DNA from: Reyranella sp.
Lineage (GTDB): Bacteria > Pseudomonadota > Alphaproteobacteria > Reyranellales > Reyranellaceae
Length of the DNA: 5,632 nt
Reading direction: 5' to 3'
Assembly: GCA_030681635.1 (NCBI GenBank)
Contig: JAUXRT010000402.1
Location: forward strand, 1 to 5,632
Positions 1 to 5,214 of the stretch are shown here, in pieces (the stretch's first letter is position 1; the number at the start of each line of letters is the position of its first letter). The translations under genes were made by a program, and so were the position numbers. The notes under the pieces were generated by a model, which saw only the letters and a program-made list of their open reading frames with translations, made no database searches and had not been told where the DNA came from.

Positions 1-529
1 TCAGATGCTGCGGTTCCAGCAGCGAGATGTCGTCCATGCGCCGAATCCGCACCTTGAAGGGCGGATGGTGGATGAAGATGATCACGGGCTTATCGCCAAG
101 ACGATCGAGCGTGGCCTTTAGCCAGGCGGCGCGCTTTTCGCAGAAGGTGCCCCACGGCTTGCCGGGCTCGTTGGTGTCGAGGCAGATGCCCGTCACGCCT
201 TCACCCATCTCCAGCGTGTATTGGACGAAGCCGTTCTCGTCGAACCTGGCCTGCGGGAAGGTCGCGTGGAAATTGGCGCGGTGGTCGTGATTGCCGACCA
301 GCAGGTGGTAGGGAATCACCAGCTTGTCGAGTTCACGCTTCAGCGCCGCATAGGCCTCCGGTTCGCCCTTGTGCGCGAGGTCGCCGGTCAGGATGGCGAA
401 AGCCGCGTCCGGATGGTTGCGGTTCACGTCGGCGACGCAGAGCGCCAGCCGGTCGATCGGATTCAGGCCGTAGAGCAGGTTGCCCGGCGGCACGAAATGC
501 GTGTCGGTGATGTGAATGAACTTTTGCAT
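1..529 (-). CDS. Class III (GpdQ/CpdA-like) metallophosphodiesterase, 3' end cut off by window
   Basis: Calcineurin-like metallophosphoesterase, probably a cytoplasmic phosphodiesterase acting on cyclic nucleotides or glycerophosphodiesters. The first 176 residues are visible. They contain the two-metal motifs in order: D9-T-H11 in HITDTHF, G49-D50 in ILTGDL, G79-N80-H81-D82 followed by H83-R84, and H154-H155-P156-P157. The spacing, the LLYG segment near residue 20 and the GNHDxR form match the GpdQ/CpdA group (family knowledge), whose members are usually about 270 residues long. The last metal motif (GHxH) would lie beyond position 1. The start at 529 is chosen because the first motif begins eight residues later and a GGCGGA stretch lies 5 nt upstream. 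It is the last gene of the minus-strand block, 133 bp after the MFS gene. Third positions are strongly G/C: 39 of the first 45 codons by hand count. Substrate is not determinable; cAMP, glycerophosphodiesters or other phosphodiesters are all possible. Confidence 0.9.
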   Translation of the reverse strand, partial: MQKFIHITDTHFVPPGNLLYGLNPIDRLALCVADVNRNHPDAAFAILTGDLAHKGEPEAYAALKRELDKLVIPYHLLVGNHDHRANFHATFPQARFDENGFVQYTLEMGEGVTGICLDTNEPGKPWGTFCEKRAAWLKATLDRLGDKPVIIFIHHPPFKVRIRRMDDISLLEPQHL

Positions 530-552
530 TGCGGTCCGCCCCGATCGCTCGC

Positions 553-666
553 CTATTCGGGAGCAGGCTTAGCCGATTTGCGTCCCGGCTGCCATTTGGC
601 TGCGGCTTCGCTGGTAGAGCCCGCCGTGGAGTTCCTTGGCTGCGACCCTGCACCCGACCTGGTCAT
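553..666 (-). CDS. Possible 37-residue small protein overlapping the MFS stop codon
   Basis: A short open frame whose ATG (666-664) overlaps the TGA of the upstream MFS gene in an ATGA arrangement typical of translational coupling. It ends 23 nt before the phosphodiesterase ATG. The product would be basic and rich in Ser, Ala and Pro, ending in the residues GRKSAKPAPE, with no signal peptide, membrane segment or recognised domain. Against it, only about 24 of 37 third positions are G/C, lower than the sure genes nearby, no Shine-Dalgarno sequence is visible, and another frame of the same stretch resembles the tail of the lipoprotein at 4779-5063. It may be no gene at all. Confidence 0.18.
   Translation of the reverse strand: MTRSGAGSQPRNSTAGSTSEAAAKWQPGRKSAKPAPE
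593..621 (-). repeat. Imperfect copy of the lipoprotein 3' end (possible gene remnant)
   Basis: This stretch matches 4761-4790 in the same orientation, with 25 identities over 30 columns (four substitutions, one 1-base gap). There, the bases cover the last codons and stop of the lipoprotein gene. Read on the minus strand here, one frame (ending at TAA 571-569) gives a Cys followed by KELHGGLY, against a Cys followed by GKPTKHGFY at the lipoprotein end. The lack of a stop after the Tyr and the missing upstream part suggest a decayed 3' fragment, but chance similarity in GC-rich DNA is possible. Confidence 0.3.
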
Positions 667-1895
667 CGTCGGTGCCGCTGCAATTGCTCGGCGTGACGTG
701 CCTTCCAGACGGCCAGGCCGGCCGCTGCAGAGCCGATACTCATCGTCAGGAATGCCGCGGTCCACCCGAGGCGGCTATCGATGCCTCCAAACCAGTCGAG
801 GCTGAGGCCGACGGCGGCCGGGCCGAGGAACCCGGTCGTAAATCCAGTGAGAGCGTAAACCGCCAATGCGGCTCCCCGCCGCGCTGGGTCGGACAACAAG
901 ACCGCACCCACGCCGAGTGCGCTCACATCGGCGAAACTGGTGATCTGCAGCAGGACCAGCAGCGTGAGGACGATAACAATGGGGCCCCCGGCCGACGCGG
1001 CCAGTGCCAGACACACCGCCACCGAAACGACACAGGTCATCACGATGACGCGGGACCGGTTCCATTTCGTTGCGAGTTCGGCAACGGCGATACTCGCGGG
1101 CACGCCGGCCAGTGATGCCAGGCCGGAAATTATCGCCAGATTGGGCAGATCGAGCTCATTGCCCGGCACCTGAAGCGTCCACGAGAGGCACGCCACGAAC
1201 CAGACTCTGATGCCGAACACTTCCCAGGTGTTGCCGGCAAAAGCGAGCACGTAGCTCATGAAGGGCCGATTTCTCAGCACGCTGCCGAATTCCAGCACGG
1301 GGCCGGCCGGCGCCTTTCGTGCCGGTGCTGGCGAAAGGCATGCGATGGTGGCTATCGCGAGTAGCGGACCGATCCCGCCGGCCAGAAACGTTGCACGCCA
1401 TCCAAACATTGCGTCGACAATTCCGGCGACGAGGAACGAGCCAGCGCTGCCAAGTGCATAGCTCGCGGTATAGATCGAGACGCTGCGCGATTGATGCGGC
1501 CCCTCGGCACGCTCTATGAGCAGCACGAGACCGGGCATGTGGACGCCGGCGAGTGCAACGCCGCCCAGGAATCGTATGACGAGCGCCGGCCAAAAGCCGT
1601 CAGCCAGCCCGACAAAGGCAAAACTGGCACCGGCCCCCAGCAGTGACGAGGCGATGACAATCCAGCGACCGTCGAAGCGGTCCGTCATGCCGACCAGAAA
1701 CAGAACGGCCGCAGCGTAACCCGCGAAATAGATCCCGCCGATCCACCCCGCCTCGCTCGCGCTAAGCTGCCACTCTGCAGATACTTCCGGCAATACGGCC
1801 GGGAAAGTCATGAGCGCCACAAGGTTGGCCACCAGGCAGAACGATAATGCGGCCGTCGCTACGGGGGCTGAATTTCCGATACTCACGCGCTTCAT
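663..1895 (-). CDS. MFS transporter, CynX/AraJ-like style
   Basis: Inner-membrane major facilitator superfamily permease of 410 residues, the normal length for the 12-helix type; about twelve hydrophobic stretches can be picked out by eye. Seen directly: motif A in the loop after helix 2 (G69-M-T-D72-R73-F-D-G76-R77), and a motif-B-like R108-F-L-G111-G112 in helix 4. The first helix spans about residues 12-34, and the tail is short and basic (RHAEQLQRHRR). The start at 1895 is supported by an AGAGG sequence 5 nt upstream. It lies 227 bp downstream of the other MFS gene on the same strand. The two proteins differ clearly in their signatures, so this is not a recent tandem copy. About 36 of the first 51 third positions are G/C, lower than in the flanking phosphodiesterase or gltB. 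Substrate unknown; import of a small organic anion or export of a toxic compound are both possible. Confidence 0.88.
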   Translation of the reverse strand: MKRVSIGNSAPVATAALSFCLVANLVALMTFPAVLPEVSAEWQLSASEAGWIGGIYFAGYAAAVLFLVGMTDRFDGRWIVIASSLLGAGASFAFVGLADGFWPALVIRFLGGVALAGVHMPGLVLLIERAEGPHQSRSVSIYTASYALGSAGSFLVAGIVDAMFGWRATFLAGGIGPLLAIATIACLSPAPARKAPAGPVLEFGSVLRNRPFMSYVLAFAGNTWEVFGIRVWFVACLSWTLQVPGNELDLPNLAIISGLASLAGVPASIAVAELATKWNRSRVIVMTCVVSVAVCLALAASAGGPIVIVLTLLVLLQITSFADVSALGVGAVLLSDPARRGAALAVYALTGFTTGFLGPAAVGLSLDWFGGIDSRLGWTAAFLTMSIGSAAAGLAVWKARHAEQLQRHRR

Positions 1896-2122
1896 GCCGG
1901 CCTCTCACCCGATGGACGGGCAGTATTGGTGCGTCGGATGCCGAGGCCCGACCGGCGGTGCATGGCTGCATCCGATCTCGCGCAGTTCGCCGATCCGATC
2001 GAGACCAGGTCCCGCGCGCGCGCGTGCATAGCACTTCGAATTGGGTCGATGCTTCGGCCTGTGGCGAACCGTCAGGGCAAAACAAGTCCCGTACCGGTCG
2101 ATGCCGTAGCGCCCCGGCGGAA
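1896..2122. other. Intergenic region between the two MFS genes
   Basis: No gene could be supported on either strand in these 227 bp. It holds an alternating purine-pyrimidine run at 2013-2030 (six CG steps followed by TGCATA). It also holds a block at 2022-2069 that reappears upstream of the other MFS gene. No hairpin followed by a T-run was found after the 2123 stop, so read-through from the upstream MFS gene is possible. The shared block suggests the second gene also has its own control site. Confidence 0.6.
2022..2069. promoter_or_regulatory. Upstream block shared by both MFS genes (copy 1)
   Basis: This block aligns with 3448-3495 at 35 identities in 49 columns with two compensating 1-base gaps. 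The shared words, in order on the plus strand, are GCGwGCATAG, CGAATT, CGATGCTTCG and GCGAAC; the outer words keep exactly the same spacing in both copies. Copy 1 lies about 127-174 bp before the MFS start at 1895. On the minus strand, the direction of both genes, CTATGCA is a weak -10-like word. A common operator or promoter, or a remnant of a duplicated sequence, would both fit. Confidence 0.4.
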
Positions 2123-3346
2123 TCAGCCACACCGTCCGGATTGCTCGAGCGACTGGCGACTGCTCGACACGCGGTCTGCCTTCAGACGAAGGACGGCGGC
2201 GAAGCCCAGCAATCCTACTGCCAAGGCAAGCGCGGCAGCCCATCGATAGCTATCCGTACGATCGACGATGAAGCCGGCGAGGGGTGGCCCGAGGAGCGCA
2301 GCTGCCCCCGTCGCGGTGAAGAAGACGCCAAGTATCGCGCCGAGATTCCGCAATCCGAACAATTCGATGAGTATGACGGGCATCAGGGCGATCCGTACGC
2401 CATAGCCAAGCCCGAGAACGGCGGCAAACGCCAGCAGCCAGCCATAGCTTGTGGCCGTCAGCCACAGCACGTAGCTCGCTCCCATCACAAAAGTGGCCGC
2501 CTTGAAAAGCCGCAGTGCGCTTACGCGGCTGCTGAGGAAGCCAAGACCGACGCGGCCTACGACGCTCATGCCGCCGAGAGCGGAGATCAATGCCGCCGCC
2601 GCCACCTGGCCGACACCCAGATCGAGTGCGGACACGGGCAGGAATACGAACGCCACGAAAAGGGCAGTGGTCGCGAGGATCCATGAGACGTACAGCATCA
2701 CGAACGCCGAGGAGCGCACGACACGGCCCAGGGGCTGGCTGGTCAACGAAGGGGCAGGCGGCGGACGCTGCGTCGCGATCGCACAGATTGCAAGGAGCAA
2801 CGCGCAACCGATGCCAAGGATCAGGTTGGCCTGACGCCAGCCGAACTGGCCGATGAGGGCCGCGGCTAACGGCGGCACCATCAACATGCCGCATCCCGTG
2901 CCGGTGGCGGCGATCCCCAGGGCTGTGTTGCGCCGCCTCGTGAACCATCCTCCGACCATCGCGAGCGTCGGTACGTAGGTGCACGCCGCACCCAGACCCA
3001 CTCCAATGCCATATGTCAGGTAGCCAGCCCATATCTGCCCAATGAAGGCGCTGGCCGTGAGGCCGGCGCCCAGCAAACAGACGCCGGCGCTCACGACGAT
3101 TCGCGGCCCCAGGCGGTCGCACAGAAGGCCGGTCAGCGAACCAAATACGTAAAAGGTCAGGCCGGTAACGGAAAAGAGCGCCGATGTTGCGGCGTGGCTC
3201 GCCTGAAATTCAGCTGCAATCGGTTCGATGAAGACACCGAAACTGTAGATGACTCCGAAGACGACGAAGCCGCCGAGAAATGCGGCCGCGACCGCGAGCC
3301 AGGCTTGCGGTGAATCGGTTTCGGCCGTGCCGATCCTGTCATTCAT
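2123..3346 (-). CDS. MFS transporter, MCT/OFA (monocarboxylate porter-like) type
   Basis: Inner-membrane major facilitator permease of 407 residues. The first helix (about 14-35) ends in YSFGVF. Motif A follows helix 2 (G73-L-L-C-D77-R78-L-G80-P-R82). The loop-to-helix-5 signature G132-G-W134-F-T-R137-R-R with GIAATGTG downstream is the W-F-x-x-R-R / G-rich pattern characteristic of the MCT/OFA family, which mostly carries monocarboxylates such as lactate, oxalate or formate with protons (family knowledge). The frame stays open for 79 further codons upstream, to 3583. I chose the ATG at 3346 because the family N-terminus fits there and because the extension overlaps the control region and the start of the divergent gene. 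The Shine-Dalgarno is weak (GGA 12 nt upstream), so the exact start is uncertain. It is the first gene of the minus-strand block and diverges from the NTF2-like gene. Substrate unknown. Confidence 0.87.
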   Translation of the reverse strand: MNDRIGTAETDSPQAWLAVAAAFLGGFVVFGVIYSFGVFIEPIAAEFQASHAATSALFSVTGLTFYVFGSLTGLLCDRLGPRIVVSAGVCLLGAGLTASAFIGQIWAGYLTYGIGVGLGAACTYVPTLAMVGGWFTRRRNTALGIAATGTGCGMLMVPPLAAALIGQFGWRQANLILGIGCALLLAICAIATQRPPPAPSLTSQPLGRVVRSSAFVMLYVSWILATTALFVAFVFLPVSALDLGVGQVAAAALISALGGMSVVGRVGLGFLSSRVSALRLFKAATFVMGASYVLWLTATSYGWLLAFAAVLGLGYGVRIALMPVILIELFGLRNLGAILGVFFTATGAAALLGPPLAGFIVDRTDSYRWAAALALAVGLLGFAAVLRLKADRVSSSRQSLEQSGRCG

Positions 3347-3447
3347 TTCGAACGGCGTTCCGCAAACTGGACCTGGGTAATCGACGGGTAGTACATTGAT
3401 GGCCTCAATCGTGATGCCTGCTTGCTCCCAGAACGGCCTTCGGAAGT

Positions 3448-3495
3448 GCGAGCATAGGCCGCGAATTCGAGCCGATGCTTCGTTGCGGAGCGAAC
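3448..3495. promoter_or_regulatory. Upstream block shared by both MFS genes (copy 2)
   Basis: Partner of 2022-2069, with the same four words in the same order and orientation relative to the downstream minus-strand gene. It lies about 102-149 bp before the MFS start at 3346. Its right end (GCGAAC) directly touches the left arm of the inverted repeat at 3496-3504. Copy 1 has no matching arm next to it. The minus-strand word CTATGCT could act as a -10, but no good -35 is visible 17 bp before it. Confidence 0.4.
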
Positions 3496-3544
3496 TATCG
3501 GCAGGAATGGACAGCACCCGCACGATGTAAAGTATCTGCCGATA
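3496..3544. promoter_or_regulatory. Candidate paired operator: 9-bp inverted repeat, arms 40 bp apart
   Basis: TATCGGCAG (3496-3504) and CTGCCGATA (3536-3544) are exact reverse complements separated by 31 bp. Arm centres are 40 bp apart, close to four helical turns, so two bound protein units would face the same side of the DNA. The right arm lies 31 bp before the NTF2-like ATG, where a repressor or autoregulator would act. No regulator gene is present in the window. By rough estimate a 9-bp match would occur by chance in about one in ten regions of this size. Confidence 0.35.
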
Positions 3545-3575
3545 CGGAAATCGAGTGAGCAAGGGACGATCAACC

Positions 3576-3950
3576 ATGACCAACGACGTCGCAGCGATCA
3601 GGACTGCCGTACAAACCTATCTCGACGGCCTCCACGAAGGGGATGCCGACAAGCTGGCGTCGGTATTCCATCCGACCAGCGCGCTCACTTACGAGGAGGA
3701 CGGCAGGCTGACGCCGCTGCCACGTGACGAATGGCTCAAGGCGGTCCGCGCCCGCCCTTCCGCGAAGGCCCGCGGTCTGGCCCGCCACGATGAAGTTCTG
3801 CAGATTGACCAGGTGAATCCCACGATGGCCTTCGTGAAGCTCAAGTGCGCGATCCCACCGCGCTTCTTTACCGACTTGCTCTGTTTTCTGAAGGTCGAGG
3901 GCAAGTGGCAGGTGGCCCAGAAGGTTTTCGCCACGGAAACCCGCGGCTAG
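3576..3950 (+). CDS. NTF2/SnoaL-fold protein, lumazine-binding-like (Lumazine_bd_2 type)
   Basis: Small soluble protein of 124 residues with the cone-shaped NTF2-like fold signature. It has an N-terminal helix with Y15-L-D-G-L-H-E-G-D23 and then F31-H32-P33 leading into the first strands. R50-D-E-W53 follows, and the closing strands are F98-T-D-L-L-C-F-L-K-V-E-G-K-W-Q-V-A-Q-K-V-F118. The G-x-h-x-G-D...FHP and D-x-L-x-L-L-K-V-x-G-x-W pattern matches the putative lumazine-binding/SnoaL-like group (family knowledge). Members range from enzymes to ligand-binding proteins; most are uncharacterised. The frame could begin at GTG 3555, but AAGGGA at 3561-3566 sits about 9 nt before ATG 3576, which decides the start. 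It is 19 nt upstream of the metallophosphoesterase gene, so they very likely share one mRNA. It diverges from the MFS block. A catalytic role cannot be assigned. Confidence 0.85.
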   Translation: MTNDVAAIRTAVQTYLDGLHEGDADKLASVFHPTSALTYEEDGRLTPLPRDEWLKAVRARPSAKARGLARHDEVLQIDQVNPTMAFVKLKCAIPPRFFTDLLCFLKVEGKWQVAQKVFATETRG

Positions 3951-3969
3951 AAACATCAGCCGGCACGTC

Positions 3970-4731
3970 ATGAAGATCGCGCTTCTATCGGACATCCATC
4001 TGTCGGTGGACTTCATGCCGCTGCCGGAGGCGCAGGCGGATGTCCTGATCATTGCCGGCGACGTTGCCCGGCCCCAACAGGCCATCGATTGGGCAAAGGC
4101 GGCCCGCATTCCGACGCTCTACGTCGCCGGCAACCATGAATTCTATCGCAGCGACCTGGTCACGACTTACGAGCGGCTGAGGCAGTTGGCGGAAGGCACC
4201 AATATTCGCATCCTCGAACGCTCCGAATGGCATCACCAGGGTGTCCGCTTCCTGGGCAGCACCCTGTGGTCCGACTACCGTCTCTTCGCCTCGGGAGAAG
4301 CACGTGCCAGGGGTTTGGCCGATGCCGGCAAGTTCCTGTACGACTTCTCCGCCATCAAGGTCGTCCCGGACTTTGACGAGCTGTTCAGCCCCGCCGTGTC
4401 GCAGCTCCTGTTTGCGCAAACGGTCGCCTGGCTCGACGAGTGCTTTGACCGGAAGCACGGAGGGCCGACCGTGGTCGTGACGCACTTCGCACCGACACCG
4501 CAAAGCATCGCTCCGCGGTTTGCCAGCTCGTCCATCAACGCCTCGTTCGTGTCGGACCTCACGCAGAGGATCGAGCGCTGGCAGCCGGAGCTCTGGCTGC
4601 ACGGGCATACACACGACAGCTTCGACTATCGGGTTGGTCGTACGCGCGTGGTCTGTAACGCCCGCGGCTATGCCAAGGACGGCAATGTCGAGAACGCGCG
4701 TTTCAATCCAATGCTGACGCTGGAACTCTAG
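3970..4731 (+). CDS. Calcineurin-like metallophosphoesterase
   Basis: Cytoplasmic metal-dependent phosphoesterase of 253 residues, complete. The five metal-binding motifs are all present: D8-I-H10, G30-D31, G54-N55-H56-E57, T171-H172 (preceded by VVV) and G212-H213-T214-H215. The GNHE rather than GNHD form, the F-L-G-S-T-L-W segment at 94-100 and a middle helical insert (about 105-150) place it in the group of single-domain phosphoesterases often annotated simply as metallophosphoesterase or serine/threonine phosphatase-like. It differs clearly from the phosphodiesterase at 1-529. No signal peptide or membrane segment is seen. The ATG begins eight residues before the first motif. There is no clear Shine-Dalgarno, so translation may depend on the NTF2-like gene ending 19 nt upstream. 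The real substrate (nucleotide, phosphoprotein or small phosphoester) is unknown. Confidence 0.92.
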   Translation: MKIALLSDIHLSVDFMPLPEAQADVLIIAGDVARPQQAIDWAKAARIPTLYVAGNHEFYRSDLVTTYERLRQLAEGTNIRILERSEWHHQGVRFLGSTLWSDYRLFASGEARARGLADAGKFLYDFSAIKVVPDFDELFSPAVSQLLFAQTVAWLDECFDRKHGGPTVVVTHFAPTPQSIAPRFASSSINASFVSDLTQRIERWQPELWLHGHTHDSFDYRVGRTRVVCNARGYAKDGNVENARFNPMLTLEL

Positions 4732-4748
4732 CGGCAGGGCGGGCGCGG

Positions 4749-4774
4749 ACCGCCTTTGGCCATTCGGCCGCGGT
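4749..4774. terminator. Possible bidirectional hairpin terminator in convergent gap
   Basis: The 47-bp gap between the converging phosphoesterase and lipoprotein genes can fold. ACCGC (4749-4753) pairs with GCGGT (4770-4774) around an inner GGCC (4758-4761)-ATTC-GGCC (4766-4769) stem, with a 4-base bulge. Only TTT follows on the plus strand, and AAAGG precedes the inner stem, so it is not a textbook intrinsic terminator. Its place between two convergent genes is the main support. Confidence 0.3.
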
Positions 4775-4790
4775 TTCGCTAGTAGAAGCC
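4761..4790 (-). repeat. Lipoprotein 3' end segment matched at 593-621
   Basis: Covers the last four codons of the lipoprotein gene, its TAG (4781-4779) and the 18 bases beyond. It aligns with 593-621 in the same orientation at 25 of 30 columns. The match spans both coding and non-coding bases here, which would fit either an ancient duplication of the gene end or a short dispersed sequence. Confidence 0.3.
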
Positions 4791-5063
4791 GTGCTTGGTG
4801 GGCTTGCCGACGTGCTGGACACAGAGCATCTGGGTGGCGGCGTCGCCGCCGATCTTGGCGCGCTCTTCCTCGCACTTGTCGTAGGAGAAGGGCCCGGCGA
4901 AGACCCTCGGCCCGGCGACCACGAGCAGGTAGGGTTTCTCCAGGTACCAACCCGGCCCGGTATAGGCCTCGCTCGCGCCCTTTCCGCCACAGGCGGCCAG
5001 GGTGGCAGCCAGCGACAGGGCGGCGGCAAAAGCCGACAGGCGACGAATGGACCGGACCGACAT
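4779..5063 (-). CDS. Small lipoprotein of unknown function
   Basis: Predicted 94-residue precursor with a clear lipoprotein signal: basic n-region (R4, R7, R8), a hydrophobic Ala/Leu-rich stretch at about 9-21, and a lipobox L22-A23-A24-C25 followed by GG. The mature chain of about 70 residues would be lipidated at Cys25. Gly26 rather than Asp follows the Cys, so outer-membrane sorting is expected in proteobacteria. The mature part has a G-x-G-W-Y-L-E-K-P motif (36-44), an S-Y-D-K-C64-E-E-E segment and C81. The two remaining Cys could form a disulfide. The pattern W-Y-L ... F/Y-D-x-C-E resembles short unnamed proteins common in alphaproteobacteria (recollection, unchecked). The frame is open to 5123, but ATG 5063 puts the signal peptide right at the N-terminus; GAAGG lies 10 nt upstream. 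It diverges from gltB and converges with the phosphoesterase gene. Confidence 0.8.
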   Translation of the reverse strand: MSVRSIRRLSAFAAALSLAATLAACGGKGASEAYTGPGWYLEKPYLLVVAGPRVFAGPFSYDKCEEERAKIGGDAATQMLCVQHVGKPTKHGFY

Positions 5064-5109
5064 CTCTTTCACACCTTCGAGGGCGACTGCGACCAAGTTA
5101 CAGGGCCTT

Positions 5110-5120
5110 TTGCGCCGCAA
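5110..5120. promoter_or_regulatory. Short palindrome in the lipoprotein-gltB divergent gap
   Basis: TTGCG-C-CGCAA, with 5-bp arms around a single base, lies midway between the lipoprotein start (5063) and gltB start (5215). It does not match the NtrC consensus. It could be part of an operator for either gene, or chance. Confidence 0.2.
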
Positions 5121-5151
5121 CAATTGCTTTCATCCCGCCCCACAGCCGGGC

Positions 5152-5158
5152 TAATAAT
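5152..5158 (+). promoter_or_regulatory. Candidate -10 box for gltB
   Basis: TAATAAT is the only clearly AT-rich word in the GC-rich gltB leader. AATAAT (5153-5158) matches TATAAT at five of six positions. The best upstream partner, TTCATC (5129-5134), is a poor -35 with an 18-bp spacer. Transcription would start near 5165, leaving a leader of about 50 nt. Confidence 0.35.
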
Positions 5159-5170
5159 GCCCTGACGGAC

Positions 5171-5186
5171 GCATCCGGGGGGATGC
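5171..5186 (+). promoter_or_regulatory. Hairpin in the gltB leader
   Basis: GCATCC (5171-5176) and GGATGC (5181-5186) form a perfect 6-bp stem with a GGGG loop, 28 nt before the gltB ATG. If the -10 at 5152-5158 is used, this stem would stand almost at the 5' end of the mRNA. No T-run follows, so it is not an intrinsic terminator. Confidence 0.35.
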
Positions 5187-5214
5187 TGCGCCGAGCGCCA
5201 GCAGGACAGAGTCG

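Larger units (their letters stand above)
3347..3575. other. Divergent control region between MFS and NTF2-like genes
   Basis: These 229 bp must hold the promoters for both the minus-strand transporter block and the plus-strand NTF2-like/phosphoesterase pair. They contain the second copy of the shared block (3448-3495) and an inverted repeat (3496-3504 with 3536-3544). For the plus strand, TGGACA at 3508-3513 and TAAAGT at 3528-3533 resemble -35 and -10 boxes, but the 14-bp spacer is too short for a good sigma-70 promoter. An AAGGGA Shine-Dalgarno (3561-3566) sits before the NTF2-like ATG. Confidence 0.55.

Noticed and set aside
221..805. 194-codon plus-strand frame across the left part
   Set aside because: It runs opposite the phosphodiesterase and the MFS 3' end, both well supported by motifs. 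No domain is seen.
2087..2120. Terminator hairpin after the 2123 MFS stop
   Set aside because: Short GC-rich self-complementary words (such as ACCGGT) are present, but there is no stem of useful length and no T-run.
1847..2686. 279-codon plus-strand open frame
   Set aside because: It lies mostly opposite the convincing MFS gene at 2123-3346. The product is very rich in Glu, Arg, Gly and Gln with no domain pattern, as expected for an antisense frame in GC-rich DNA.
3555..3575. GTG 3555 as start of the NTF2-like gene
   Set aside because: AAGGGA at 3561-3566 is correctly spaced for ATG 3576 and would lie inside the coding region if GTG 3555 were used.
3985..4950. 321-codon minus-strand open frame
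   Set aside because: It runs opposite the metallophosphoesterase, which has all five metal motifs, and also overlaps the lipoprotein in another frame. The product is Arg-rich and patternless.
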